Virus record (IMG/VR): IMGVR_UViG_3300023174_000134
Coordinates: 1-64,000 of that record
Reading direction: 5' to 3' (one strand)
DNA from: a virus
DNA: 64,000 bases
This document shows, one piece after another, positions 34,353-41,472 of the stretch. A program made the position numbers and the translations under genes. Each line of letters begins with the position of its first letter. Position 1 is the stretch's first letter. The notes beneath the pieces are model-generated. The model ran no database searches, was not told the DNA's origin, and worked only from the letters and a program-made list of their open reading frames with translations.

Positions 34353-35081
34353 ATGTTACCTAAAATTGATGTGCCGATGTATGATTTGGTTCTGCCTCTT
34401 ACCAAAAAGAAAGTTAGGTTTCGACCTTTTTTGGTAAAAGAAGAAAAGATTTTATTAATGGCCATGGAAGCAGAAGATGATAATTCTATTCTATTAGCAA
34501 TAAAGCAAATAGTTAGCAATTGTTGTTTAGATGATGATATGGATGTCAATACTCTTCCAATTACTGACCTTGAATATTTGTTTTTAAATTTAAGAGCTAG
34601 GTCAGTAGGTGAGATGGTTGATTTGCAATATAAGTGCAACAATAAAATAAAAGATGATAAAGACGAAGAAAAAGACTGTGGAAATTTAGTAAAACTATCC
34701 ATCAATCTTTTAGAAATAAAACCTGAAGCTTCTAAAATTGATAGTAAAATACAATTGAGTAAAAATATGGGTGTTTCTATGAAATATCCAACATTAAAGA
34801 TGATTGAAGGAATTGAAGGAACAGAGGTTGAAAAATTAATGTTGATTCTTTCAAAGTGTGTTGAATATGTGTATGATGCTGAAAATATCTATTATAGTAA
34901 AGATATTCAACCAGAAGAATTAAAAGAGTTTATTGAAAATTTAACGGGAGAACAGTTTGCCAAAATACAACAATTCTTTGATAACATACCAAAAATATCA
35001 AAGAAAGTTAATTTTGGTTGTTCAAAATGTGGCTATCAGGAAGATATAGTCATAGAAGGAATTCAAAATTTTTTCGTATAA
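34353..35081 (+). CDS. 26: Baseplate hub assembly protein gp26 / tail assembly chaperone
   Basis: 242 residues, T4 baseplate gp26-like family: VPMYDLVLPLTKKKVRFRPF and LVKEEKILLMAMEAEDD open the protein, and a zinc-like CSKCGYQEDIVIEG closes it. A good GAGGA precedes the ATG. Its last codons AAT TTT TTC contain a T TTT TTC slip site at 35069-35075. A -1 shift there continues into the overlapping frame to 35260, just before the lysozyme tail protein, the arrangement of lambda G/GT tail chaperones. Confidence 0.85.
   Translation: MLPKIDVPMYDLVLPLTKKKVRFRPFLVKEEKILLMAMEAEDDNSILLAIKQIVSNCCLDDDMDVNTLPITDLEYLFLNLRARSVGEMVDLQYKCNNKIKDDKDEEKDCGNLVKLSINLLEIKPEASKIDSKIQLSKNMGVSMKYPTLKMIEGIEGTEVEKLMLILSKCVEYVYDAENIYYSKDIQPEELKEFIENLTGEQFAKIQQFFDNIPKISKKVNFGCSKCGYQEDIVIEGIQNFFV
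35069..35075 (+). promoter_or_regulatory. Predicted -1 ribosomal frameshift site (T TTT TTC)
   Basis: In the zero frame the codons are AAT TTT TTC GTA TAA. Slipping one base back re-reads TTT TTT and then CGT ATA AAT, opening a 61-codon extension. The heptamer fits X XXY YYZ and lies two codons before the zero-frame stop. Confidence 0.6.
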
Positions 35082-35260
35082 ATTTTTGTTATGATAATTT
35101 GAAAAACTACTTTGAAACAAATTTTGCACTAATGCAACACCACAAATATAATTTGAACGACATAGAAAACATGATTCCTTGGGAAAAAACAATTTATGTT
35201 ACCATGTTAATCAAATATATTGAAGAAGAAAACGAAAAGTTAAAACAAAAAAAGAGATAA
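35075..35260 (+). CDS. Frameshift extension of gp26 (GT-like domain)
   Basis: An open frame in -1 relative to gp26 and without a credible start of its own. The upstream ATG at 35018 lies inside gp26 with no Shine-Dalgarno, and the next ATG would leave only about 42 residues. The extension reads RINFCYDNLKNYFETNFALM, ends IEEENEKLKQKKR and contains MIPWEKTIYVTMLIKYI, the kind of short helical domain (W..xxY...L) that follows tail chaperone frameshifts. The fusion would have about 302 residues. Alternatively it may be an independently translated small protein. Confidence 0.6.
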   Translation, partial: RINFCYDNLKNYFETNFALMQHHKYNLNDIENMIPWEKTIYVTMLIKYIEEENEKLKQKKR

Positions 35261-35263
35261 AAA

Positions 35264-36955
35264 ATGGCATTTTCAGATTTAGTAAGATATCAAAAAAATC
35301 AAGGAAAAGGAGTAATTGGTTCTTTGTCTGGTGCTGTTGGTCAAGCAACTTTACAAAAAATTGATCCAAGAAATTATCTGTTTAATCGCAGAGGAACATT
35401 GGCAACTCTTTTTCCTGGATTAAAAGGTTATCAAGCTAAAACTTCTTCAGATAAAATATCTAGTGGTGCAAGTGGTGGTTTTTCATCCGGTCAAGTTGAG
35501 GTGATAGGCAATAAACTTGACCAACTTTCTACTCAGATGTCTATAACATCAAAAAATTCTATGTCTTTGCCAATGATGGCAAGAGATATGAATGTAATGA
35601 GGCAGAACATTGTTAAAATGGTAAAAGCACAAGGAGTTAAACCTGCAACAAAAGCTGATATGTTTTTTATGAGAGCTAGTGACAGAGAAAAAGCTTATGA
35701 ATCTCAATATGGTAGGAAGACAACTTCTCCAACTCCAATGGCAGCACCAGGTAAAAAAGAAGATGGAAGTTTACTTGGTACATTAATTACAACTGTGGGT
35801 AATATTATATCCACAACACTCACGCAAGGATTAAAATCTATTTCAGATATTGTTGTTGGAGCTTTAAATTCTGTTGCTGAAATAATATCAACTGCAATAT
35901 TAGCTTTAGCTGCGTCCATAACCGGAAAAAATATGTTGGGTGGAGGAATTCCAGATATTGGTGGTAAAGGCGGAAAAGGAACTCCACCAAAAGGAAAATT
36001 AACAAGATTTGGTGGTGCTGCCGTTGGAGCACTTGCTTTTACTGGACTCTCAATTGGTGCTGGGTACGCTACAGACTATGCAATGGATAAAACTGGAGCT
36101 TCTGTTGATCCTGATGAATTGAAGGGATTAAAAGCAGTAGATGAAGAAAACTATAACAAAATGTCCATTGGAGAAAAAATTCAATCTGCTCCAGCTAGAG
36201 GTATTGAAAAAGTTGGTAGTTTTTTAGGATTTGATAGATTGTCTGAAAGAGCCTCAGCTGAAAGAATTAAATCAGAAAGTGAATATTTAAATAAAAAATC
36301 TCCAACTCCAGCTGGCCAAGGAGATGTAAGTGAGGATCTTGTAAATTATGTAAAACAAAAAGAAGGTTTTACGCCAGTAGCTAAAAAAGATTATGCACAA
36401 TATAGTATTGGATACGGAACAAAAGCAAACAGTCCTAATGAGGGTCCAATTACTCCAGAAGAAGCTGATAGAAGATTAAGAGAAGTCTTATCTAAAACAC
36501 AAAAAAATGTGATTGACCATGCGGCTAAATATGGGTATAATTGGGACCAGAAAAAAATAGATGCTTTAACTTCTTTCACCTATAATCTTGGGCCAGGAGC
36601 TTTGAATCAACTCACAGCAAAAGGAACAAGAAAAGATGATGAGATTGGTAAAAAAATATTAGAGTATAATAAAGCTGGTGGACAATCTTTGCCTGGACTA
36701 GTAGCAAGAAGGTCTGAAGAATCTACAACATTTTCAAGTGGAGTTTCTCTTGTAGCATCATCACCAAATACAGGTAACAGAGTTTCTAGTATTTCAGCAG
36801 CATTATTAGCTGCAAACCAACCAAGTAGTGGCACTCAAGTGATTGATAATAAAACTATAAACAACAATACTCAAGCTGGTGGCGGTGGTGCAGGAACTCA
36901 AGTAACTGCCTATGACAGCGATATGGTAAAATACTTGTTACGACCAGTTAGTTAA
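35264..36955 (+). CDS. Tail protein with C-terminal GH24 lysozyme (tape-measure position)
   Basis: 563 residues. The N-terminal half is helical, with hydrophobic segments at ~165-225 and ~245-270 (ISTAILALAASITGKNMLGG, GGAAVGALAFTGLSIGAGYA), as in many tape-measure proteins. Residues ~352-500 form a T4-lysozyme-like GH24 domain: catalytic Glu in YVKQKEGFTP (about E366), the Asp of KKDYAQYSIGYGTKA, SFTYNLGPGALNQLT, and GLVARRSEES at the end. It follows the gp26 chaperone, the usual tape-measure place, and may supply the lysozyme missing from gp5. Tape-measure identity is inference. Confidence 0.75.
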   Translation: MAFSDLVRYQKNQGKGVIGSLSGAVGQATLQKIDPRNYLFNRRGTLATLFPGLKGYQAKTSSDKISSGASGGFSSGQVEVIGNKLDQLSTQMSITSKNSMSLPMMARDMNVMRQNIVKMVKAQGVKPATKADMFFMRASDREKAYESQYGRKTTSPTPMAAPGKKEDGSLLGTLITTVGNIISTTLTQGLKSISDIVVGALNSVAEIISTAILALAASITGKNMLGGGIPDIGGKGGKGTPPKGKLTRFGGAAVGALAFTGLSIGAGYATDYAMDKTGASVDPDELKGLKAVDEENYNKMSIGEKIQSAPARGIEKVGSFLGFDRLSERASAERIKSESEYLNKKSPTPAGQGDVSEDLVNYVKQKEGFTPVAKKDYAQYSIGYGTKANSPNEGPITPEEADRRLREVLSKTQKNVIDHAAKYGYNWDQKKIDALTSFTYNLGPGALNQLTAKGTRKDDEIGKKILEYNKAGGQSLPGLVARRSEESTTFSSGVSLVASSPNTGNRVSSISAALLAANQPSSGTQVIDNKTINNNTQAGGGGAGTQVTAYDSDMVKYLLRPVS

Positions 36956-36956
36956 T

Positions 36957-36980
36957 AAAAAACCCCGCCGAAGCGGGGTT
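36957..36980 (-). terminator. Rho-independent terminator of gp32, probably shared
   Basis: Perfect 8-bp stem AACCCCGC/GCGGGGTT with CGAA loop between the convergent lysozyme tail gene and gp32. On the minus strand it is followed by a six-T run; on the plus strand the T-run is short. It certainly serves gp32 and may stop the plus-strand operon as well. Confidence 0.88.
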
Positions 36981-37000
36981 GACTTGCATGGGATTTTGTA

Positions 37001-37885
37001 TTACTTTGTTTCAGCAAGTGATTTGAAGTAATCCAAATCTTCATCTTCAACACCAGACTTTAAGACAACTTCATCGTCTTTGAAAGGACTGATATCAGCA
37101 GATTCAGCTTTGGTTCTTACAACTTCACCATCAAAGCCTAGAACTTTATCCAAACGAGCTTTTAATTGCTCATAAGGTTTGAACTGCGACTTCTGAGTAA
37201 ACTCTTTGAGAGAAAACTCTTTCTTCCACAATTCCTCTAGTTTAGCATCATCACCTTCAAATAATGGAGATGAATCAGCAAACTCCGATTTATCATAGTT
37301 ACGATAACCTTCAACATTACGAATCTTCAGTTTGAAGTTAGCACCTTCCCACATATCAAATGGGTTAACTGGTGTTTCATCAGCGAATTCAGGATTCATC
37401 GCCTCTGTAATCTTGTCAAAGATTTTCTTACCGAACTTAAACAGTTTGATTTGTCCTTCATTTTCAGGATTACTTGGGTCAGACACAACTAGAATGTTAG
37501 CAACATAAGACAACTTGCGTTTTTGTTTGCGAGCAATCTCTTTGTTAGCTTCAATTCCAGAATTCCATAATGTATTATTGTGTTCACAAACAGGACACTT
37601 ATCATTCAAAGTGGTCAAGCAGTTATCAATAAACCAACCGCCAGGTCCCTGAAATCCATGACTGAATGTGCGAACCCACGGTAAGGCGTCATCACCGTCA
37701 ACTGCTGGTGCTGGCAGAAAGCGAATGACCGCCATGCCGTTACCAGATTTATCTACTGATGGTTGCCAAAAGCGAGTATCGTCTTTTGAACCGGCTTCTG
37801 TTGAACCGGATTGAGTAGCTTCAATCGCCTTAGTAAGTTTATCCAACGAACTACGATTGCGCTTAAGATTTGCAAATGAACTCAT
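37001..37885 (-). CDS. 32: Single-stranded DNA-binding protein gp32
   Basis: 294 residues (T4 gp32 301). The N-terminus SSFANLKRNRSSLDKLTKAI holds the cooperative (Lys)-Arg 'LAST'-like region. The zinc site H76-x12-C89-x7-C97-x2-C100 (FSHGF...CPVCEHN) closely parallels T4 H64-x12-C77-x9-C87-x2-C90. The tail is acidic (DDEVVLKSGVEDEDLDYF), as needed for partner binding. It coats ssDNA in replication and recombination. Both a sigma70 and a late promoter lie upstream, with a possible autoregulatory leader. Confidence 0.95.
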   Translation of the reverse strand: MSSFANLKRNRSSLDKLTKAIEATQSGSTEAGSKDDTRFWQPSVDKSGNGMAVIRFLPAPAVDGDDALPWVRTFSHGFQGPGGWFIDNCLTTLNDKCPVCEHNNTLWNSGIEANKEIARKQKRKLSYVANILVVSDPSNPENEGQIKLFKFGKKIFDKITEAMNPEFADETPVNPFDMWEGANFKLKIRNVEGYRNYDKSEFADSSPLFEGDDAKLEELWKKEFSLKEFTQKSQFKPYEQLKARLDKVLGFDGEVVRTKAESADISPFKDDEVVLKSGVEDEDLDYFKSLAETK

Positions 37886-37944
37886 ATGTATTACCTCGTA
37901 TTAAATGTATTAAAAAATATGTGCAACTTATCCACATGATGCAT
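37886..37944 (-). promoter_or_regulatory. gp32 mRNA leader with hairpin and A/U-rich stretch
   Basis: The leader contains a short hairpin ATGTG-N9-CACAT followed by an A/T-only run (ATATTTTTTAATACATTTAA) and a GAGG ribosome site. T4 gp32 represses its own translation by nucleating at a leader pseudoknot and spreading over an unstructured A/U-rich leader. The layout is analogous, but a pseudoknot is not evident by eye. Confidence 0.45.
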
Positions 37945-37973
37945 AGTATATCATTTATTTATATGCTTTGCAA
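37945..37973 (-). promoter_or_regulatory. sigma70 promoter for gp32 (TTGCAA-N17-TATACT)
   Basis: -35 TTGCAA at 37968-37973 and -10 TATACT at 37945-37950 with 17-base spacing on the minus strand, overlapping the 3' end of the HAD gene. A second promoter of the TTGCAA-N17 type is found before clpP (51983). Confidence 0.65.
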
Positions 37974-38454
37974 GTAGAATATCTAGCAACATAATAGTAT
38001 TGCCAACATCTTTGTGATGAATACCTATACCTCCTGCTTCATTAAAGGCTTGAATAACATCCAAGGTATCATCAATCAGGATGCTATCAGGTGTAGCATA
38101 CTCTGCCTTTAATTTTCTTCCTGCTACAACATTAACCTTCCATTTCTCAGAAAGGTTCATTCTTTTAACCCACACCTTCTTTTGAATCTCCACTTCATCA
38201 TGGTATTTGTTACCACCAGATGATGTAAGAATTTCAACATTCTCATGTGAAAAATTAGTTGAAACATATGTTATTAACTCTGAAGCACCTGGCCACCAGT
38301 CTAAAGTTTCAAAGTGTTTGCCTTCAATAAATTTAGTCCAGTTTTTACTAAACATTTTTCTATCTCGTGCTGAACCAGGCGATTCATTAAACAACTCAAT
38401 GTACCGCTTTTCAAAATTGGCAATTACGCCATCCATATCTAAGTATAATTTCAT
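37951..38454 (-). CDS. HAD-superfamily phosphatase / 5'-nucleotidase-like
   Basis: 167 residues with all HAD motifs: motif I LYLDMDGVIANF (DxD), motif II ILTSSGG, a Lys in the GRKLKAEY region, and motif IV SILIDDTLDVIQAF. Size and the small cap resemble bacterial and phage 5'(3')-deoxyribonucleotidase-like proteins. It interrupts the gp32-gp59 adjacency of T4 and overlaps gp59 by four bases, so it is translated with it. Substrate unknown; nucleotide or polynucleotide-end dephosphorylation is plausible. Confidence 0.75.
   Translation of the reverse strand: MKLYLDMDGVIANFEKRYIELFNESPGSARDRKMFSKNWTKFIEGKHFETLDWWPGASELITYVSTNFSHENVEILTSSGGNKYHDEVEIQKKVWVKRMNLSEKWKVNVVAGRKLKAEYATPDSILIDDTLDVIQAFNEAGGIGIHHKDVGNTIMLLDILLAKHINK
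37956..37963 (-). promoter_or_regulatory. Late promoter (perfect TATAAATA) for gp32
   Basis: TATAAATA on the minus strand inside the spacer of the sigma70 promoter, so gp32 could be transcribed both early and late. T4 gp32 also has several temporal promoters. Confidence 0.6.
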
Positions 38455-39038
38455 AATATAATCTTCTTTAATAACAACTTGTATTTTACAGTATCAAAGG
38501 TAAGAAAAGAGGCATACTTTGTTAGTTTTCTTCGGTAATCTGGCCATCGTATTGTATCGGTAATCTTCCTATCCCACATCGGTAAGAATTGCAGGATTGC
38601 GTTTAGGACGATTAGTGTTTCTGGTGATATCTCTTTGCGTAAAGCCATCGTTAACAGTCTTGGATGGTCTCCATTCGTTGACAATAATTCATTAGGGTCT
38701 TTACAATCTTCAAAAATAACTTTACAATCATTCTCAAAGGTATACGATAGTGATTGAACTACCTTCTGCCGTAATAGGTAATTTACCTCAGCTTCAGGTT
38801 GTAATAGTGTGCCTGCCCATGCCTCACTATTCTCAAATAGGTTGGCAATTACAAAATTCTGAAATTGTTCTTTATTTGGATACTTACGGGACAGTTTATA
38901 GAAATGGTATTTGTCCCTACGATTTTCAAATGTAGTGGGACTGATATTACACTTACCATTATACTTGAAATAATCGTAATCGCTGGTGAAATGTAATTTT
39001 AGAGTATGATATATTGAAAATGCTTCATAGCCTGTCAT
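38451..39038 (-). CDS. 59: Helicase loader gp59
   Basis: 195 residues (T4 gp59 217). TGYEAFSIYHTLKLHFTSDY and DYFKYNGKCNISPTTFENRR with DKYHFYKLSRKYPNKEQF are the conserved gp59 N-terminal domain. The C-terminal part includes WPDYRRKLTKYASFLTFD. It loads gp41 helicase onto gp32-coated DNA. Adjacent to gp33 as in T4, with a four-base overlap. Confidence 0.9.
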   Translation of the reverse strand: MTGYEAFSIYHTLKLHFTSDYDYFKYNGKCNISPTTFENRRDKYHFYKLSRKYPNKEQFQNFVIANLFENSEAWAGTLLQPEAEVNYLLRQKVVQSLSYTFENDCKVIFEDCKDPNELLSTNGDHPRLLTMALRKEISPETLIVLNAILQFLPMWDRKITDTIRWPDYRRKLTKYASFLTFDTVKYKLLLKKIIL

Positions 39039-39259
39039 AGTGGCAATCTAGGGCTTTTATTCTTTAATAAATTGTTTTCCATTGCATCATTTTCAATTTT
39101 AGATTTGAGGTTGGCATTCACCAAAGTCGAGGCCACTTCAATTTCCAATCCTGTGCGCTTACAATGTTCCACAATCGCTTCAATGTAGTTGTAGTCTGTT
39201 TCAGCAACCAATTTATCAATTGCTATTGCAAACTTCATCATTTCATCTTTAGTTGGCAT
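39035..39259 (-). CDS. 33: Late transcription coactivator gp33
   Basis: 74 residues, shorter than T4 gp33 (112). FAIAIDKLVAETDYNYIEAI and VEHCKRTGLEIEVASTLVNA then KIENDAMENNLL align with the T4 core IIEKMVEEFGMSYLEATTAF... EAIDENLLRP. gp33 binds the RNA polymerase beta flap and the sliding clamp to activate late promoters. The T4 order 32-59-33 is kept, apart from the HAD gene. Its presence explains the TATAAATA boxes. Confidence 0.85.
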   Translation of the reverse strand: MPTKDEMMKFAIAIDKLVAETDYNYIEAIVEHCKRTGLEIEVASTLVNANLKSKIENDAMENNLLKNKSPRLPL

Positions 39260-39489
39260 TATCTATAATCAAACTCTTGGTCTGCTCTCTTGTCCTGAAC
39301 CCATTCATGTTCTTCTTGTACCAAATCTAAACGACCTTCAAAATTAAAGCCGCAACCTTTTAGAAACATTTCAAATTCATTAACAATATCACTTATGGTT
39401 TCAGCCTTGAATTCAACCGTTCTTTTAGATGAAACGGCATCTGCAAAAGGCATCGCCTCTTCTTCACAAATAAATGTAAACTTACTCAT
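39259..39489 (-). CDS. Conserved phage protein next to gp33
   Basis: 76 acidic residues (FTFICEEEAMPFADAVSSKR, ISDIVNEFEMFLKGCGFNFE). I recall similar proteins beside gp33/gp59 in marine T4-like phages, at the place of dsbA in T4, but there is no sequence reason to call it DsbA. It ends in a one-base overlap with gp33. Function unknown. Confidence 0.6.
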   Translation of the reverse strand: MSKFTFICEEEAMPFADAVSSKRTVEFKAETISDIVNEFEMFLKGCGFNFEGRLDLVQEEHEWVQDKRADQEFDYR

Positions 39490-39662
39490 ATCATTTTCCT
39501 TTTACGACATTCTTCTTTCACTTCAATTGGATAGTCTGCACTAATTTCAGAAATTGTGCAATCATAAATCTTCACACGGCTATATTCATATGTAAACACC
39601 GTGTGAAGAACAATAGCAATCAAACATAATGTTACGGAAACAAAAACAATCACATTCTGCAT
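39486..39662 (-). CDS. Small single-pass membrane protein
   Basis: 58 residues. An N-terminal membrane helix (MQNVIVFVSVTLCLIAIVLH) is followed by a charged C-terminal region with two Cys (KIYDCTISEIS...EECRKRKMI). An AAAGG lies upstream of the ATG, and the stop overlaps the next start as ATGA, which supports translation. Function unknown. Confidence 0.65.
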   Translation of the reverse strand: MQNVIVFVSVTLCLIAIVLHTVFTYEYSRVKIYDCTISEISADYPIEVKEECRKRKMI

Positions 39663-39675
39663 AATAACCTTTCAA

Positions 39676-39930
39676 TTATTTTTTAGGTGATGGTGATCCT
39701 GTATGACTACCTTGTGCAGCTGCATATGCAACACAAATGGTATCTGTTTGTTGAACAAATGAACAACGCACCGCAACAGGATCAACTCCCTTTGCAATAG
39801 CAGCATCAATGTTCTTTGACATTAGGGCTCTATCATTTATATGATAAACTGCTATAGAAATTATTGCAGACATGAAAACAATTGCACTTGCAATAATAAC
39901 ACCTATGATATCTTTTCTTAAATCGCTCAT
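39676..39930 (-). CDS. Small membrane protein
   Basis: 84 residues with a transmembrane helix at ~9-30 (IGVIIASAIVFMSAIISIAV) and an extracytoplasmic part with two Cys (VRCSFVQQTDTICVAYAAAQ) that could form a disulfide. The start overlaps the end of the cell wall hydrolase gene by four bases. Possibly part of a lysis or envelope-modifying unit; no named family recognised. Confidence 0.6.
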   Translation of the reverse strand: MSDLRKDIIGVIIASAIVFMSAIISIAVYHINDRALMSKNIDAAIAKGVDPVAVRCSFVQQTDTICVAYAAAQGSHTGSPSPKK

Positions 39931-40508
39931 ATTTTTATGTCCTTTTTCATTGTTACTAAATCTGATTGACGTTTATAAAATATATGCCTGCCAATTTGTG
40001 TAGTCTTTGGCAATCCCCATTGAGGATTAACATAATCTGCATGATAGTATGTGGCACCTTTTGTAATATCTGCCATGTTTTCGTAATTCATTAAAACATA
40101 AACAGCTACTTCTCTAACGCTATTATACAATGAAGTGTGTATAATTGTCAACCTTTTAGAGGTAAACATTGAATCGCACATCCATGAGAATTGGCAAATT
40201 GTGTTACCATTAATCACCGTTTTTTGCTTTACCACACCACAAACATCTGAGCCATAGTTTCCTGAGGCTAAACGATTGAGTGTAACAAGTGCAACGGCAA
40301 TTTGACCATCTTTTGATTCGTGGCCTGCTTCAAAATAGATATTCTCTGCTAAACAATCAACTTGTTTCTGTGTTGGTTTAGAAAGTGCTTTGTAACCAAC
40401 GCTTGCTGGTATGTAATACTTACTTTCACTTGAATGAACATTCACAGCGGTTACCGCTAAAATAATTACTGATAAAATTATACTTAAAAGTATCGTTTTA
40501 CTTCGCAT
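39927..40508 (-). CDS. Cell wall hydrolase, SleB/Hydrolase_2 family
   Basis: 193 residues. The start is set by AAGGAG five to six bases before MRSKTILLSI; a longer frame begins upstream without such a site. An N-terminal signal anchor (LLSIILSVIILAVTAVNVHS) precedes the catalytic domain: VDCLAENIYFEAGHESKDGQ, IAVALVTLNRLASGNY, TICQFSWMCD, TKGATYYHADYVNPQW. These are hallmarks of SleB-type lytic transglycosylase/amidase proteins that act on peptidoglycan. Being exported and early-region encoded, it may serve in lysis or in envelope remodelling. Confidence 0.85.
   Translation of the reverse strand: MRSKTILLSIILSVIILAVTAVNVHSSESKYYIPASVGYKALSKPTQKQVDCLAENIYFEAGHESKDGQIAVALVTLNRLASGNYGSDVCGVVKQKTVINGNTICQFSWMCDSMFTSKRLTIIHTSLYNSVREVAVYVLMNYENMADITKGATYYHADYVNPQWGLPKTTQIGRHIFYKRQSDLVTMKKDIKI
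40122..40151 (-). promoter_or_regulatory. Internal sigma70 promoter (TTGACA-N18-TATAAT)
   Basis: Consensus -35 at 40146-40151 and -10 at 40122-40127 on the minus strand, inside the hydrolase gene. It would drive the two small membrane proteins and the gp33-gp59 genes downstream. Confidence 0.5.
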
Positions 40509-40526
40509 ACATCTCCTTTTTGTTAA

Positions 40527-40546
40527 GGAAAGGCCAAAGCCTTTCC
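40527..40546 (-). terminator. Stem-loop (possible terminator/attenuator)
   Basis: Perfect 8-bp hairpin GGAAAGGC-N4-GCCTTTCC in the 44-base gap before the hydrolase start. The following minus-strand sequence (TTAACAAAA) has no good T-run, so attenuation or mRNA protection is as likely as termination. Confidence 0.45.
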
Positions 40547-40552
40547 GATCCA

Positions 40553-40828
40553 TCAGGCGGACTTTTTGCTTGTAGTCTTTTGTTCTGTGGTAATATTAGA
40601 AACGAAATCGTTCAAGGTCTTTGCCTTGTTAATGACTTCTTGTTCTGATGGAAATGGCGGGTAACCTGGATGCCTCGGTGGTTCCTGCCCATTGATTTTG
40701 GCCGTTTCACAATCTGTCGACCATTGGTTTGATATTTGTTCACGCTTGCCAAAGTAATCATCGGAAAGCATATCTCGTGCCATCTTTAATAGCTCGAGGC
40801 GAATTTCAAAAGCTGTCATATTAGACAT
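40553..40828 (-). CDS. Conserved phage protein of unknown function
   Basis: 91 residues: TAFEIRLELLKMARDMLSDD, then YFGKREQISNQW, a proline cluster (EPPRHPGYPPFPSEQ) and VINKAKTLNDFVSNI. I recall close relatives in marine T4-like phages, where they are unannotated. A late-type box at 40886 and a leader hairpin precede it. No domain recognised. Confidence 0.65.
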   Translation of the reverse strand: MSNMTAFEIRLELLKMARDMLSDDYFGKREQISNQWSTDCETAKINGQEPPRHPGYPPFPSEQEVINKAKTLNDFVSNITTEQKTTSKKSA

Positions 40829-40856
40829 AGTAAATCTCCTGTGTGTTTATGTGTGT

Positions 40857-40893
40857 TATCGGCTTTGTGTGTGATGCCGATAGTCTATTTAGT
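40857..40893 (-). promoter_or_regulatory. Late-type box and leader hairpin
   Basis: Minus strand AACTAAATAGAC (box at 40886-40893) is followed by a 7-bp hairpin TATCGGC...GCCGATA (40857-40882) and then an AGGAGA site before the gene at 40828. The box is the same ACTAAATAGA variant as at 1015 and 5130. Confidence 0.45.
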
Positions 40894-40904
40894 TAATTTT
40901 TTTC

Positions 40905-41471
40905 TTAATAAGCCCAAGAAACATAAGTGTTCCTAACTCCTTTTGTTACTGGATCAACTCTGTGTGGGTATAAAAAGTTAGAAGGAAACATTAAAAGACA
41001 TCCTTTTGGCATTTTTATCACTTCGTCTTGGAACATAACAAACTCGCCACCTTCATAATCATCATTTAATGTGCCAACAATACTAATCGTTGGTATACCT
41101 TTTATTTCACCATCAAACAATGAATGGATATGGTCACAATGTTCTGCCATCAACCTATCTTCTTTATATTGATTGAACCTTACACCGCTGTAACCTTTCC
41201 AAGTAGCAAACCAAGGAAAATTTAAATCACCAAGATATTGTGATATTCCGTCCCAAATTCTTTGCATGATAATTGGCCTAGTTGAAACAGTATCCCAAGA
41301 AACATCTAATTCACGGTTACCACTTCTTGTTGCATATGACCCATTAGTAGGATCATAAAATGTGTGTTGGTGAAATTTAATTCTTTCAATTTCATCTAGC
41401 GTTTGCTTACAAATCTCATCACTAAGATGATTTTCATATACTTTGATGTATGCTCTTAAATCTTTTTTCAT
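40905..41471 (-). CDS. 2OG-Fe(II) oxygenase (fourth in the window)
   Basis: 188 residues. The start MKKDLRAYIKV is two bases after the preceding stop; an earlier in-frame ATG lies inside the upstream gene. Core motifs: MAEHCDHIHSL (HxD), GTLNDDYEGGEFVMF, distal His in YPHRVDPVTKG and Arg in GVRNTYVSW. It resembles P4H/PiuC-type enzymes and is closest in layout to the protein at 1879 (HQVTPVTRGVR). It follows a conserved 220-residue phage gene. Substrate unknown. Confidence 0.85.
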   Translation of the reverse strand: MKKDLRAYIKVYENHLSDEICKQTLDEIERIKFHQHTFYDPTNGSYATRSGNRELDVSWDTVSTRPIIMQRIWDGISQYLGDLNFPWFATWKGYSGVRFNQYKEDRLMAEHCDHIHSLFDGEIKGIPTISIVGTLNDDYEGGEFVMFQDEVIKMPKGCLLMFPSNFLYPHRVDPVTKGVRNTYVSWAY

Positions 41472-41472
41472 T

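Noticed and set aside
34169-34705. A 178-codon minus-strand frame.
   Set aside because: Antisense to gp54 and gp26, both of which have clear homology and ribosome sites; composition is Ser/Ile-rich as expected of antisense reading.
35018-35074. Independent start at ATG 35018 for the overlapping frame after gp26.
   Set aside because: No Shine-Dalgarno and fully inside gp26; the slip site two codons before the stop explains the frame better.
37951-38454. Polynucleotide kinase/phosphatase call for the HAD protein.
   Set aside because: No kinase P-loop or second domain; only the HAD phosphatase motifs are present.
39259-39489. DsbA (T4 dsDNA-binding protein) by synteny with gp33.
   Set aside because: No sequence resemblance that I can see; position alone is not enough.
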